A stretch of 53,183 nt of DNA from DASVDK01 sp036381125 [NCBI: Thermodesulfobacteriota bacterium] (GTDB lineage Bacteria > DASVDK01): positions 1 to 53,183 of the forward strand of contig DASVDK010000059.1 in the NCBI GenBank assembly GCA_036381125.1, read 5' to 3'. Shown here one piece after another: positions 35,342-43,081 of this stretch. The notes below the pieces were generated by a model, which saw only the letters and a list, made by a program, of their open reading frames with translations, did not search any database and had not been told where the DNA came from. Within the stretch, counting starts at the first letter, position 1, and each line of letters starts with the position of its first letter. Both the position numbers and the translations under genes were made by a program.

Positions 35342-35406
35342 GGGTCCGGCCCCGAGCGTTTCCGCGTCGCCGCGGCGCGCCGGGAAACGGTGGAGGCCGG
35401 ACCCCG
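35342..35406. repeat. GGGGTC/TTTTCC family hairpin element (copy R5)
   Basis: Two inverted arms of about 22 bases face each other: GGGTCCGGCCCCGAG-CGTTTCC on the left, and on the right the complement of GGGGTCCGGCCTCCACCG with TTTCCC. A GC-rich loop separates them. The element is a head-to-head pair of the unit found at 11851, 13268, 26051 and 47318. A further GGGGGTCAGG precedes it at about 35319. Confidence 0.65.
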
Positions 35407-35477
35407 TCCGGGCCAGGGCCTGTCCGCACAGGCCGATCGCGGGACCATCCGGGAGGCTCCGCCCGCCGGCCGGCGGA

Positions 35478-35532
35478 CGCGGTAGGAGGCCCTTGCCAGA
35501 GCGTTGCCGCGAGGCTTTGCAGACACGGCCTA
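35478..35532 (-). repeat. 55-base post-stop repeat (copy B)
   Basis: On the - strand this begins at the TAG stop of the substrate-binding protein gene with TAGGCCGTGTCTGC and contains GCTCTGGCAAGGGCCTCC. It matches copy A after the pirin gene at 45 of 55 positions. A GGCCTG/CAGGCC hairpin lies nearby at 35417-35434. Confidence 0.65.
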
Positions 35533-36726
35533 GAGCCCGAGCCACTCCGGCTTGCGCGGCACCTCGCCCTCGTGCTCGAGCACGACCTTGCCGTTCCTGA
35601 CGATGTAGAGGAACGAGCGGGTCGTCGGCCGGTGGTCCTCGGCGGTGTACGTGATCGGCGGCGTGAGGCCGCCGGTGTCGAAGCCCCGCAGCGTCTCGAG
35701 CGCCTTCTTGACGCCCGGCCCGTTGAGGTCGTCGCCGGCCCGCCTGAGCGCCTCGGCCCAGACCGTCACGTAGGCCCAGCCGCGCACGTAGAGCGCGTCG
35801 GGGGCGAGCTGCGGCGGGTTGGCCTTGTGGAAGGCGAGGATCTCCTTCATCCCCGGCACGTCCGCCCCGTAGAGGACGTTCGGCAGCATCCCGACGACCC
35901 CTTCCGAGGCCTCCTTCGCCACCTCGGGGAGCTTCTCGCTGTAGCCGTACGGGTTCGAGCCGAACCGCGTGCGAAGGCCGAGCTTCTGGGCGTCCTTGAG
36001 GATCTGGGCGACCCAGGTGGTCGTCGTGTTGATGTACGCCCAGTCGGGGTCCTTCTGCTTCATGTTCAGGAGCTGGGAGGTCGAGTCCTGGAAGGACGAC
36101 GGGACGACCTGCTCGTCCACGAGATCGACCCCGATCTCCTTCGCGTACCGCCGCCCGGCCTCGATCGGCGCCCGGCCGTAGCCGTTGTCGGCATAGACGA
36201 AGGCGATGCGCGCCTTGCGGCCCGACGGCGAGTGCGCCTTGGCGTAGTCCATGAAGATGCGGAGGTTGTCGGAGTACGAGGCGCCGACGAAGAAGTTGTA
36301 GGGCGTCTTCTTCGGATCGGTCAGGTGCCCCGAGAAGGAGGCGGAGATGTACGGGATGCGGTCGTCGTTCACCGACTTCACGAGCGCCTCGGTGTCGCCG
36401 GTCCCCCACCCGTTGATCATGACGACGTCCTGGCCGGTGAACTGCTTGTAGGCGGCCACGGCCTGCGGGATCTTGTAGCCGTAGTCGACGGCGGTGAGGT
36501 CGATGCGCCGCCCGTTCACGCCGCCCCGCTCGTTCACGATCTTCACGTGATCGATGACGCCCTGGGCGAAGGGCTTGCCGACCTCCGAGGTGACGCCCGT
36601 CAGGTCGAAGAGGCCGCCGACCTTGATGGGCGCCTTGCCCTGTCCGTGCGCCCGGTGCGGCGTGAGCCCGCTCGCCGCGACCAGGGCCCCGCCCACCACC
36701 ACGAACCGCCTGCGCGTGAGTCCCAT
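35530..36726 (-). CDS. Tat-exported substrate-binding protein of Liv-type ABC transporter (operon 1)
   Basis: A 398-residue periplasmic-binding protein type I. The N-terminus MGLTRRRFVVVGGALVAASG has a twin-arginine motif (T-R-R-R-F-V), so export by the Tat pathway is likely. Cleavage is expected near AHGQ-GKA. The mature part starts IKVGGLFDLTGVTSEVGKP and ends with GFDTGGLTPPITYTAEDHRP, as in binding proteins for amino acids, urea or aromatic acids. AGGAGG lies just before the ATG. The operon 2 paralogue has an ordinary Sec signal, so the two systems differ in export route. Confidence 0.9.
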   Translation of the reverse strand: MGLTRRRFVVVGGALVAASGLTPHRAHGQGKAPIKVGGLFDLTGVTSEVGKPFAQGVIDHVKIVNERGGVNGRRIDLTAVDYGYKIPQAVAAYKQFTGQDVVMINGWGTGDTEALVKSVNDDRIPYISASFSGHLTDPKKTPYNFFVGASYSDNLRIFMDYAKAHSPSGRKARIAFVYADNGYGRAPIEAGRRYAKEIGVDLVDEQVVPSSFQDSTSQLLNMKQKDPDWAYINTTTTWVAQILKDAQKLGLRTRFGSNPYGYSEKLPEVAKEASEGVVGMLPNVLYGADVPGMKEILAFHKANPPQLAPDALYVRGWAYVTVWAEALRRAGDDLNGPGVKKALETLRGFDTGGLTPPITYTAEDHRPTTRSFLYIVRNGKVVLEHEGEVPRKPEWLGL

Positions 36727-36735
36727 GAGTGCCTC

Positions 36736-37785
36736 CTAGTACGAGAAGGGCCAGAGCTTCCAGTAGGCCTTGATCGTGCGCCAGCGTGCGGCCATGCCGT
36801 CCGGCTCGAAGACGAGGAAGAAGATGATGAGGAGGCCGAAGACCGCCTCCCGCAGGCTGACGATCAGGCCGATCAGGGCCGGAAAGCTTCCCGACAGGGC
36901 CGTGGCGACGATCCGGAGCAGGTCGGGCACGAGCGTCATGAAGGCGGCGCCGAGCACCGAGCCCAGGACGCTGCCGAGACCGCCGATGATGATCATGGCG
37001 AGGTAGTCGATCGCGACCGTGATCGGGAAGTTCTCCGGGGTGATGATCCCGGCCTGGTGGGCGAGGTGCGCCCCCGCCACGCCGGCGTAGAACGACGAGA
37101 CGCCGAAGGCGAGCAGCTTGTACCGGAAGAGCGGGATGCCCATGACCTCGGCGGAGATGTCCCTGTCCCGGATCGCCACGAAGGCCCGCCCGACGCGCGT
37201 CCGGAAGAGGTTGCGCGCGAAGAGGACCGCGACCACGGCGATCACGAGGATCAGGTAGAAGACCTTCGCGGCCGAGTCGAACTCGAAGCCGAAGAGGGTC
37301 GCCGTGTCGACGACGATCCCGTCGGTCCCGCCCGTTACCGACCGCCACCGGATCACGACGAACTCGATGATGAAGTGCGCCGCGAGGGTCGCCATGGCGA
37401 GGTAGAGGCCCTTGAGGCGCAGGGACGGGATGCCGAAGACCATGCCGACGGCCGCCGCGGCGAGGCCGGCGCCCGGGATGGTGACCACGACGGGCAGCCC
37501 GAGCGCCGTGAGCCTGGCGCCGGTGTAGGCGCCCACCGCGAGGAAGCCGGCGTGGCCGAGCGAGATCTGCCCGGCGAAGCCGGTCAGGATGTTGAGCCCC
37601 ACCGCGCCGATCACGGCGATGCCGATGCGGCTCATGAGGTCGATCTGGTAGGACGAGGCGGCGAGCGGGGCGAGCGCCGCGAGCAGCAGGAAGAGCGCGC
37701 AGGCCACCCTGCCGACCGGGCTCGCGAAGATGCGGCTGTCGGACTCGTAGCTGACCCGGAAGTCCCCGCAGCGGGCGGTCGTCAT
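36736..37785 (-). CDS. livM: LivM-type ABC transporter permease (operon 1)
   Basis: A 349-residue permease with the LivM markers GLNILTGFAGQISLGHAGFLAVGAY (FAGQISLGHAGFLAVGAY) and RTRVGRAFVAIRDRDISAEVMG (RVGRAFVAIRDRD). The hydrophobic segment pattern is the same as in operon 2, and it ends RTIKAYWKLWPFSY. The short N-terminal lead YESDSRIFASP is soluble. It lies ten bases before the binding-protein gene. Confidence 0.94.
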   Translation of the reverse strand: MTTARCGDFRVSYESDSRIFASPVGRVACALFLLLAALAPLAASSYQIDLMSRIGIAVIGAVGLNILTGFAGQISLGHAGFLAVGAYTGARLTALGLPVVVTIPGAGLAAAAVGMVFGIPSLRLKGLYLAMATLAAHFIIEFVVIRWRSVTGGTDGIVVDTATLFGFEFDSAAKVFYLILVIAVVAVLFARNLFRTRVGRAFVAIRDRDISAEVMGIPLFRYKLLAFGVSSFYAGVAGAHLAHQAGIITPENFPITVAIDYLAMIIIGGLGSVLGSVLGAAFMTLVPDLLRIVATALSGSFPALIGLIVSLREAVFGLLIIFFLVFEPDGMAARWRTIKAYWKLWPFSY

Positions 37786-37872
37786 GACCTCGCTCCGTTG
37801 CCCCGGCCCCCTCGGCGTCGCCGGCCGGGACCCCTGCGAAGCCTGCTCGATCGAGGTCGACGCATGACTCTC

Positions 37873-38760
37873 CTAGACCCTCTCGATCTCTTCCGTGCCG
37901 AAGAGCCCGTACGGACGGACCATGAGGATCAGGATGAGCAGCACGAAGGGGGCGACCTCCTTGGCGCCGCCGCCCACGTACGGGTCGAGGTAGCCGCCGG
38001 CCAGGTTCTCGAGGACGCCGACGAGGAGGCCGCCGACGAAGGCGCCGGCGAGGCTGTCGAGCCCGCCGAGGATCACCACCGGGATGACCTTGAGCCCGAT
38101 GAACGCGAGCGAGCCGTCGACGCCGCCCCGCATGTTGCCGAGGAAGATGCCGCCGACGACCGAGACCATGGCGGCGATCGCCCAGGCGAGGGCGAACATC
38201 CGCTTCACGCTGATGCCCATGGAGAGCGCCACCTGCTGGTCGAACGCCGTCGCCCGCATGGCGACGCCGGCCTTCGAGTACTTGAAGAAGAGCGACAGGA
38301 GCCCCATCAGGACGAGCACCGCCACGAAGGAGCCGGCGTACGCCGGCGTGACGGCCACGCCGCCGAGGCGGAACGGCTCGCCGGTGAAGAACTCCGGGAA
38401 GGCCCGGATGTCGGTGCCGTAGACCGACTGAACGGCGGCGCGCAGCACCGACGCGAGGCCGAGCGTCACCATGACCACCGAGAGGATCGGCTCGCCGATC
38501 ATCGGCCGCAGGATCACCCGCTCGACCAGGAGGGCGAGGAGCACGGCGAAGACGAGCGTGCCGAGGACCGCCGCCGGATACGGGAACGCCAGCCACACGA
38601 GGAACGAGAGGCACACGTAGGCCCCCACCATCAGGAACTCGCCCTGGGCGAAGTTCACCACCCGGGAGGCCTTGAAGATGAGGACGAAACCCATGGCCAC
38701 GAGCGCGTACACGCTGCCGACGACGACGCCCGTCACGACGAGGTTCAGGAAGAAGGCCAT
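37873..38760 (-). CDS. livH: LivH-type ABC transporter permease (operon 1)
   Basis: A 295-residue permease with VGSVYALVAMGFVLIFKASRVV and NFAQGEFLMVGAYV at the start, and the coupling loop GVAMRATAFDQQVALSMGIS. Its ATG lies 16 bases inside the synthetase gene upstream, so translation is coupled. It shares VRPYGLFGTEEIERV at the end with operon 2 LivH, supporting duplication of a whole operon. Confidence 0.94.
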   Translation of the reverse strand: MAFFLNLVVTGVVVGSVYALVAMGFVLIFKASRVVNFAQGEFLMVGAYVCLSFLVWLAFPYPAAVLGTLVFAVLLALLVERVILRPMIGEPILSVVMVTLGLASVLRAAVQSVYGTDIRAFPEFFTGEPFRLGGVAVTPAYAGSFVAVLVLMGLLSLFFKYSKAGVAMRATAFDQQVALSMGISVKRMFALAWAIAAMVSVVGGIFLGNMRGGVDGSLAFIGLKVIPVVILGGLDSLAGAFVGGLLVGVLENLAGGYLDPYVGGGAKEVAPFVLLILILMVRPYGLFGTEEIERV

Positions 38761-40679
38761 CGGATCTCCCGGACGGCGAGCCGCGTCCGAATGGTGGCCT
38801 GGCGGCCGTCCTGGTACTTGATCGTCGCCTCGACGGGGATCTCCGGTCCCGAGCCGTAGAGCCCCTCCACCACCGGCGCGTACCGATCCTCCACGAACCG
38901 CCGGCGGATCTTCCGTGTCCGGGTCAGCTCGTCGTCGTCGGCGTCGAGTTCCTTGTAGAGGAGGACGAACTTCCTGAGACGCGCCGCCTCGGGGAGCGAC
39001 TCGTTCACGCGCCGCACCTCGGCCTCGACGAGGTCGTACACCTCCGGCTTGGCGGCGAGGTCGGTGTAGGTCGTGTAGGAGATGTGCCGGCGCTCGGCCC
39101 ACTTCCCCACGATCCCCATGTCGATGTTGATCATGGCGGCGAGGTAGGGGCGGCCCGAGCCGATCACCACCGCTTCCTTCACGTACGGGCTGAACTTGAG
39201 CTTGTTCTCGATGAACTGCGGGGAGAAGGTCGTCCCGTCCGCGAGCCGCATGACGTCCTTCACGCGGTCGATCACGACGAGCTGGCCGTCCTCGGTGAAG
39301 TAGCCGGCGTCGCCGGAGTGGAGCCACCCGTCCCGCAGCGTCTCGGCGGTCGCCTCCGGGTCCTTGTAGTAGCCGTTGAAAACCGAGTCGCTGCGCGAGA
39401 GGATCTCGCCCGTCTCGCCGATGCGCACCTCGGTCCCCGGGATCGGCCGCCCCACGGTGTCGAACCGGACCTCCCCGTCCCGGTGGATGCAGGAGATCCC
39501 GGCGATCTCCGTCTGCCCGTAGATCTGCTTGAGGTTGACGCCGAGGCCGTGGAAGAACCGGAACGTGTCGGGGCCGAGCGCCGCGCCGCCGGTGGTGGCG
39601 CTGCGGATCCGGCTGAGGCCGAGACGGTCCTTGAGGGCCCGGAAGCACGCCAGCTCGGCCAGCGCGTACCGGATCCTCAGGCCGGCCGGGATGGACCGCC
39701 GGGCGAACCGCGCGTCCGCCATCGCGTAGCCGATCGGCAGCGCCCAGTCGAAGATCCGTCGCTTGAGCCAGGTGGCGTCCATCGCCTTCACGCGCACCGT
39801 GGCCGCCAGGTTCTCCCAGATGCGGGGGGGGGAGAACATCACGTGGGGACCGATCTCGCGCAGGTCGGCCTGCACGGTGGCCGGCGACTCGGGGAAGTTC
39901 ACCGTGAAGCCTACGGCGAGCGACGACGATGCCGCCATCATCTGCTCGCCGATCCAGGCGAGCGGGAGGAACGAGAGGAACTCGTCGCTCTCGTACTTGG
40001 GGTCGACCTCCATGAGCCGCAGCGCCATGTTGAGGAGGTTGCGGTGCGTCAGCATGGAGCCCTTCGGCAAGCCGGTGGTCCCGGACGTGTAGCAGAGGAT
40101 GGCGAGGTCGTCGGGCCGGCCGGCCGCGACGTTCGTCTCGAAGAGGCCGGCGTGGGCCGCGCCGTGCGCCCGCCCCAACGCCTCGATCTCCTCGAAGGCG
40201 GCGAGCCCGTCGTCCCGGTAATGCCGCAGGCCGCGCGGGTCGGTGTAGACGATGGCACGGACCCCGGGGGTCTTCGCGCGGACCTCGAGGAGCTTGTCGA
40301 CCTGCTCCTGGTCCTCGGCCACGACCACCGTGGCGTCGCAGTGGCCGATGACGTAGACGACCTCGGCGAGCGTCGAGTCCTGGTAGACGCCGACCGACAC
40401 GCCTCCCGCCGCCTGGGCGGCCAGCTCCGCGTAGAGCCACTCCGGCCGGTTGTCGCCGATGATCGCCACCGTGCCGCCCCTCGCGAGCCCGAGCGCGACG
40501 AGCCCGAGCGAGAAGTCGCGCACCCGGCGGAGGTACCCGGCCCAGGTCACCTCCTGCCAGATCCCGAACTCCTTCTCGCGCAGCGCCACCCGCCGGTCGC
40601 CGAAGCGCTCGGCGTTGCGCACGAGGAGTTGCGGGAGCGTGAAGCTCCGGAGGTCGACCTGCCCGTTGCCGGCGCTCAC
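38745..40679 (-). CDS. Long-chain-type acyl-CoA synthetase embedded in Liv operon 1
   Basis: A 644-residue AMP-forming acyl-CoA synthetase related to the operon 2 enzyme. It has a standard P-loop YTSGTTGLPKGSMLTHRN, IYGQTEIAG, GWLHSGDAGYF, and a C-terminal RTRKIRRRF with the expected lysine. It is therefore likely to be fully active, in contrast to the altered P-loop of the paralogue. It activates an unidentified carboxylate. The GTG start has GGAGG about ten bases upstream, and the gene lies between livG and livH as in operon 2. Confidence 0.93.
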   Translation of the reverse strand: MSAGNGQVDLRSFTLPQLLVRNAERFGDRRVALREKEFGIWQEVTWAGYLRRVRDFSLGLVALGLARGGTVAIIGDNRPEWLYAELAAQAAGGVSVGVYQDSTLAEVVYVIGHCDATVVVAEDQEQVDKLLEVRAKTPGVRAIVYTDPRGLRHYRDDGLAAFEEIEALGRAHGAAHAGLFETNVAAGRPDDLAILCYTSGTTGLPKGSMLTHRNLLNMALRLMEVDPKYESDEFLSFLPLAWIGEQMMAASSSLAVGFTVNFPESPATVQADLREIGPHVMFSPPRIWENLAATVRVKAMDATWLKRRIFDWALPIGYAMADARFARRSIPAGLRIRYALAELACFRALKDRLGLSRIRSATTGGAALGPDTFRFFHGLGVNLKQIYGQTEIAGISCIHRDGEVRFDTVGRPIPGTEVRIGETGEILSRSDSVFNGYYKDPEATAETLRDGWLHSGDAGYFTEDGQLVVIDRVKDVMRLADGTTFSPQFIENKLKFSPYVKEAVVIGSGRPYLAAMINIDMGIVGKWAERRHISYTTYTDLAAKPEVYDLVEAEVRRVNESLPEAARLRKFVLLYKELDADDDELTRTRKIRRRFVEDRYAPVVEGLYGSGPEIPVEATIKYQDGRQATIRTRLAVREIRWPSS

Positions 40680-40803
40680 GGCGCCGCACCTCCGTCAACG
40701 GCTCGCGGCCGCCGTCCGCTCCGGCCGTGGCAAGCCCGGCCTCCGCTCCCCCGGGGCTCCGCCCCGGGCCCACTCCCGGGGGCCGCTCGCCTCACGGTGC
40801 GGC

Positions 40804-41607
40804 TCACGCCGTCGCCTCCTGCTCGGCGCGGCGGAGCATCTCGTCCGACTGTCCGAGGTACGCGTGGATGACGTGGGGGTCGCGCTGCACCTCGGCCGGC
40901 GTCCCCTCGGCGATCTTCTTGCCGAAGTCGAGCACGCAGACGCGGTGCGAGAGGTCCATGACGACCCCCATGTCGTGCTCGATCATGACGACCGTGACCC
41001 CCCGCTCCTCGTTCACGTCGAGGATGAAACGGGCCATGTCCTCGGTTTCCTCGAGGTTCATGCCGGCCATCGGCTCGTCGAGCAGCAGGAGCGACGGCTC
41101 GAGCGCGAGCGCGCGAGCGAGTTCCACCCGCTTCTGGAGGCCGTACGGGAGCGTACCGACCACCTGGTGGCGGATCGCCTCGATCTCGAGGAAGTCGATG
41201 ATCTCCTCGACGACCTTCCGGTGGCGCACCTCCTCCCGGCGCGCAGGTCCCCAGTAGAGACCGCCCGCGAGGAGGCCGGTCCCCATGTGGACGTGGCGGC
41301 CGATCATCAGGTTGTCGAGGACGGTCATCCCGCGGAACAGGGCAAGGTTCTGGAACGTGCGGGCGATGCCGAGGCGGGCGATGCGGTGCGGTGCGAGCCG
41401 GGTGAGGTCGCGGCCCTCGAAGGCGAGCCGGCCCGGCTTCGGGTGGTAGAGACCGCTCACGCAGTTGAGGACGCTCGTCTTGCCGGCCCCGTTGGGGCCG
41501 ATGATGGCGAAGATCTCCCCCCTGCGCACCTCGAAGGAGACCCCCTCGAGGGCCCGCACGCCGCCGAACGTCAGGTACAGGTCCCTGGCTGAGAGCTGCG
41601 CCGCCAT
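40804..41607 (-). CDS. livG: LivG-type ABC transporter ATPase (operon 1)
   Basis: A 267-residue ATPase with Walker A GPNGAGKTS, signature LPYGLQKRVELARAL, Walker B LLLLDEPMAGMN and VMIEHDM. It ends HAYLGQSDEMLRRAEQEATA. ATG 41607 gives the usual length; a GTG 15 bases earlier has a better GGGGGA ribosome site and is a real alternative. It heads operon 1. A 124-base gap follows before the synthetase, with no other gene. A TAGAAT box at 41688-41693 may be its -10. Confidence 0.92.
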   Translation of the reverse strand: MAAQLSARDLYLTFGGVRALEGVSFEVRRGEIFAIIGPNGAGKTSVLNCVSGLYHPKPGRLAFEGRDLTRLAPHRIARLGIARTFQNLALFRGMTVLDNLMIGRHVHMGTGLLAGGLYWGPARREEVRHRKVVEEIIDFLEIEAIRHQVVGTLPYGLQKRVELARALALEPSLLLLDEPMAGMNLEETEDMARFILDVNEERGVTVVMIEHDMGVVMDLSHRVCVLDFGKKIAEGTPAEVQRDPHVIHAYLGQSDEMLRRAEQEATA

Positions 41608-42104
41608 CTCGCCACGCGCCACGCCATTCCCCCACATCGGTTGGCGGCGGCCCGCCGGCACCCGGGCTACGGACGGAATCGACTGGAATTCTAGCGTGTC
41701 GACAGGCGCTTTCCCATCTAGAACAGAGTTACACCTCTTGCCGACCCCGCTGTCCGGGCCCGACGGTCGCACCGCAATTCGTCAGCCCGGGTGCCCGCCG
41801 GCGTCATGTGTGCGGCGGCGCGCCGGTGCGCGCCATTTGCCGGGCCGATCCCCGGCCGTCGGGCCGCGGTCGTGCCGCTCGGGGCAAGACTCCGCCGCGG
41901 TTCGGGAATCCGGCCGCGAGGCCGGTGCGCCGCCTCACGCCGCCGATCGATCGGAATCGGCACGAGGGGCCGAAGTACGCCTGGCACATCTGTTGCTCCG
42001 CCGACGCGGGCAAAGCGCCAGCCCGGTAACCGACCGGTCGGCGACGGGGCCAGCCCCGTAGATGCACGACGCACCCTGCTGACGCTCGAAAGGAGCTGGA
42101 CCAT
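41608..42104. other. Divergent regulatory region between Liv operon 1 and the pilin locus
   Basis: This gene-free stretch of about 500 bases holds a TAGAAT -10-like box for the Liv operon (41688-41693, - strand; its -35 is weak), a 12-base palindrome CCGATCGATCGG (41943-41954), the first sigma-54 promoter (41982-41997), and a leader of about 97 bases with AAAGGAG at 42089-42095. Activator sites for sigma-54 would be expected in the upstream part, but I could not identify a clear pair. Confidence 0.7.
41982..41997 (+). promoter_or_regulatory. Sigma-54 promoter of pilin gene 1
   Basis: TGGCAC (-24 box, 41982-41987) and TTGCT (-12 box, 41993-41997) are separated by five bases, an exact match to the RpoN consensus spacing. 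Transcription would start near 42008. The same 17 bases, TGGCACATCTGTTGCTC, recur before pilin gene 2. Confidence 0.88.
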
Positions 42105-42629
42105 ATGCGTAGCTCGACGCGCTTCACGACCGGCCTCGCCGTCGTCGCGGCGGCGGTCCTCGGCCTCGCGACGCTGCCGTCGACGGTCGAGGCGGCCACG
42201 GCCAACCAGAACCTCACGATCAACGCCGTCGTCAACGACCGCGCGACGCTCACCCTGAGCACCGCGACCATCAACTTCCCGGACTCCGACCCCGAGACCG
42301 TGCTGTCCATCGCGGCGAGCGAGAACCCGGTCACCGTCAGCGCTCGGGTCCGTACGGGCGCGACCAGCACGCCGACCCTGACGGTCCAGGCGAACGGCGA
42401 CCTCTCCAACGGCACCGACACGATCCCCATCTCGAACGTCACCTGGACGGCGTCGGGCTCCCCGTTCGTCGCCGGGACGATGAACGCCACGGTGGCTCAG
42501 AGCGCGGCGACGTTCGGCACCGGCTCGGGGAGCTACACGGGGACCTTCAGCTACTTCCTCGCGAACGACTGGGCGTACAACGTCGGCACCTACACCGCGA
42601 CGGCGACCTACACGCTGACCGCCCCGTAG
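42105..42629 (+). CDS. Secreted Ig-like pilin subunit 1 (probable major fibre subunit)
   Basis: A 174-residue protein with a Sec signal peptide cleaved near VEA-ATA (residue 30). The mature 144 residues are beta-rich and low in charge, and contain no cysteine. It aligns with pilin 2 in INFPDSDPET, the central NVTWTASG region and the end NDWAYNVGTYTATATYTLTAP (WAYNVGTYTATATYTL). An extra N-terminal segment (31-44) contains NLTINAVV with alternating hydrophobic residues, which looks like a donor strand. The overall pattern recalls spore coat U/archaic pilins, but I cannot place it in a named family. A sigma-54 promoter drives the gene and a strong terminator follows, so it is expressed alone and probably in bulk. 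Confidence 0.8.
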   Translation: MRSSTRFTTGLAVVAAAVLGLATLPSTVEAATANQNLTINAVVNDRATLTLSTATINFPDSDPETVLSIAASENPVTVSARVRTGATSTPTLTVQANGDLSNGTDTIPISNVTWTASGSPFVAGTMNATVAQSAATFGTGSGSYTGTFSYFLANDWAYNVGTYTATATYTLTAP

Positions 42630-42658
42630 CCGTCGCAACGCCATCGACCTTGCCCCTC

Positions 42659-42701
42659 GAGGCCCGGCTCCCGCGCACACGGGAGCCGGGCCTCGCCTTT
42701 T
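42659..42701 (+). terminator. Strong intrinsic terminator after pilin gene 1
   Basis: A perfect 15-base stem, GAGGCCCGGCTCCCG with its complement, is separated by a 6-base loop and followed by GCC and TTTT. It would end transcription of pilin 1 before the second promoter. Confidence 0.9.
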
Positions 42702-42961
42702 CGGGGCCCGGCGGCGCGCCCGCGTTGCCGTCGTCACGGAGCGCCCGGCCCGGAGGGAGGGCGCGACGAACGTCACCCGATGACGCGTCCGGTCACCGGA
42801 TGGGAGCGTCCTCTCGGCGGCAGTCGCCATCGCGACACGGGCCGGCACGCCCGATCCCGCCCCCCTCTGCAACCTCTCGAATCGCCGAACGAAATCGCGC
42901 CGGGGCCCCGCGGGCGCCAGCCGGGGCTGCCGCCCGCCCACCTGCCTATACGCTCGCCTCG

Positions 42962-42977
42962 TGGCACATCTGTTGCT
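42962..42977 (+). promoter_or_regulatory. Sigma-54 promoter of the pilin 2-chaperone-barrel operon
   Basis: TGGCAC (42962-42967) and TTGCT (42973-42977) have the RpoN spacing of five bases. The core is identical to the promoter at 41982. Transcription would start near 42988, about 94 bases before the pilin 2 start. Confidence 0.88.
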
Positions 42978-43081
42978 CGTTCTCCAGCCGAGCGTGCCCC
43001 TGGCCCGGGGAGTGCCCCGGCGGCGGCGGGGCCGGGCTGTTTCCGGAACGCGTCTCGACGACGCCTGGAGGAGCTGGCACC

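Larger units (their letters stand above)
42630..43081. other. Intergenic region between pilin genes
   Basis: This 452-base stretch holds a strong intrinsic terminator (42659-42701), a CGTCA-N5-TGACG inverted repeat (42771-42785) at a typical enhancer distance from the next promoter, and the second sigma-54 promoter (42962-42977). GGAGGAG at 43067-43073 precedes the GTG start of pilin 2. No gene was recognised in it. Confidence 0.7.

Noticed and set aside
31488-35429. A very long open frame (over 1300 codons) on the - strand spanning the synthetase, livG and livF region.
   Set aside because: Only the last 655 codons match a family (acyl-CoA synthetase). The upstream part is Arg/Gly/Ala-rich and antiparallel or out of frame with clear livG and livF genes. 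It is a high-GC artefact. The GTG at 33455 that overlaps the livG stop is the true start.
37873-40773. A 966-codon open frame that could be read as a permease fused to another domain.
   Set aside because: The first 670 codons are an out-of-frame shadow of the acyl-CoA synthetase gene. The real livH starts at 38760.
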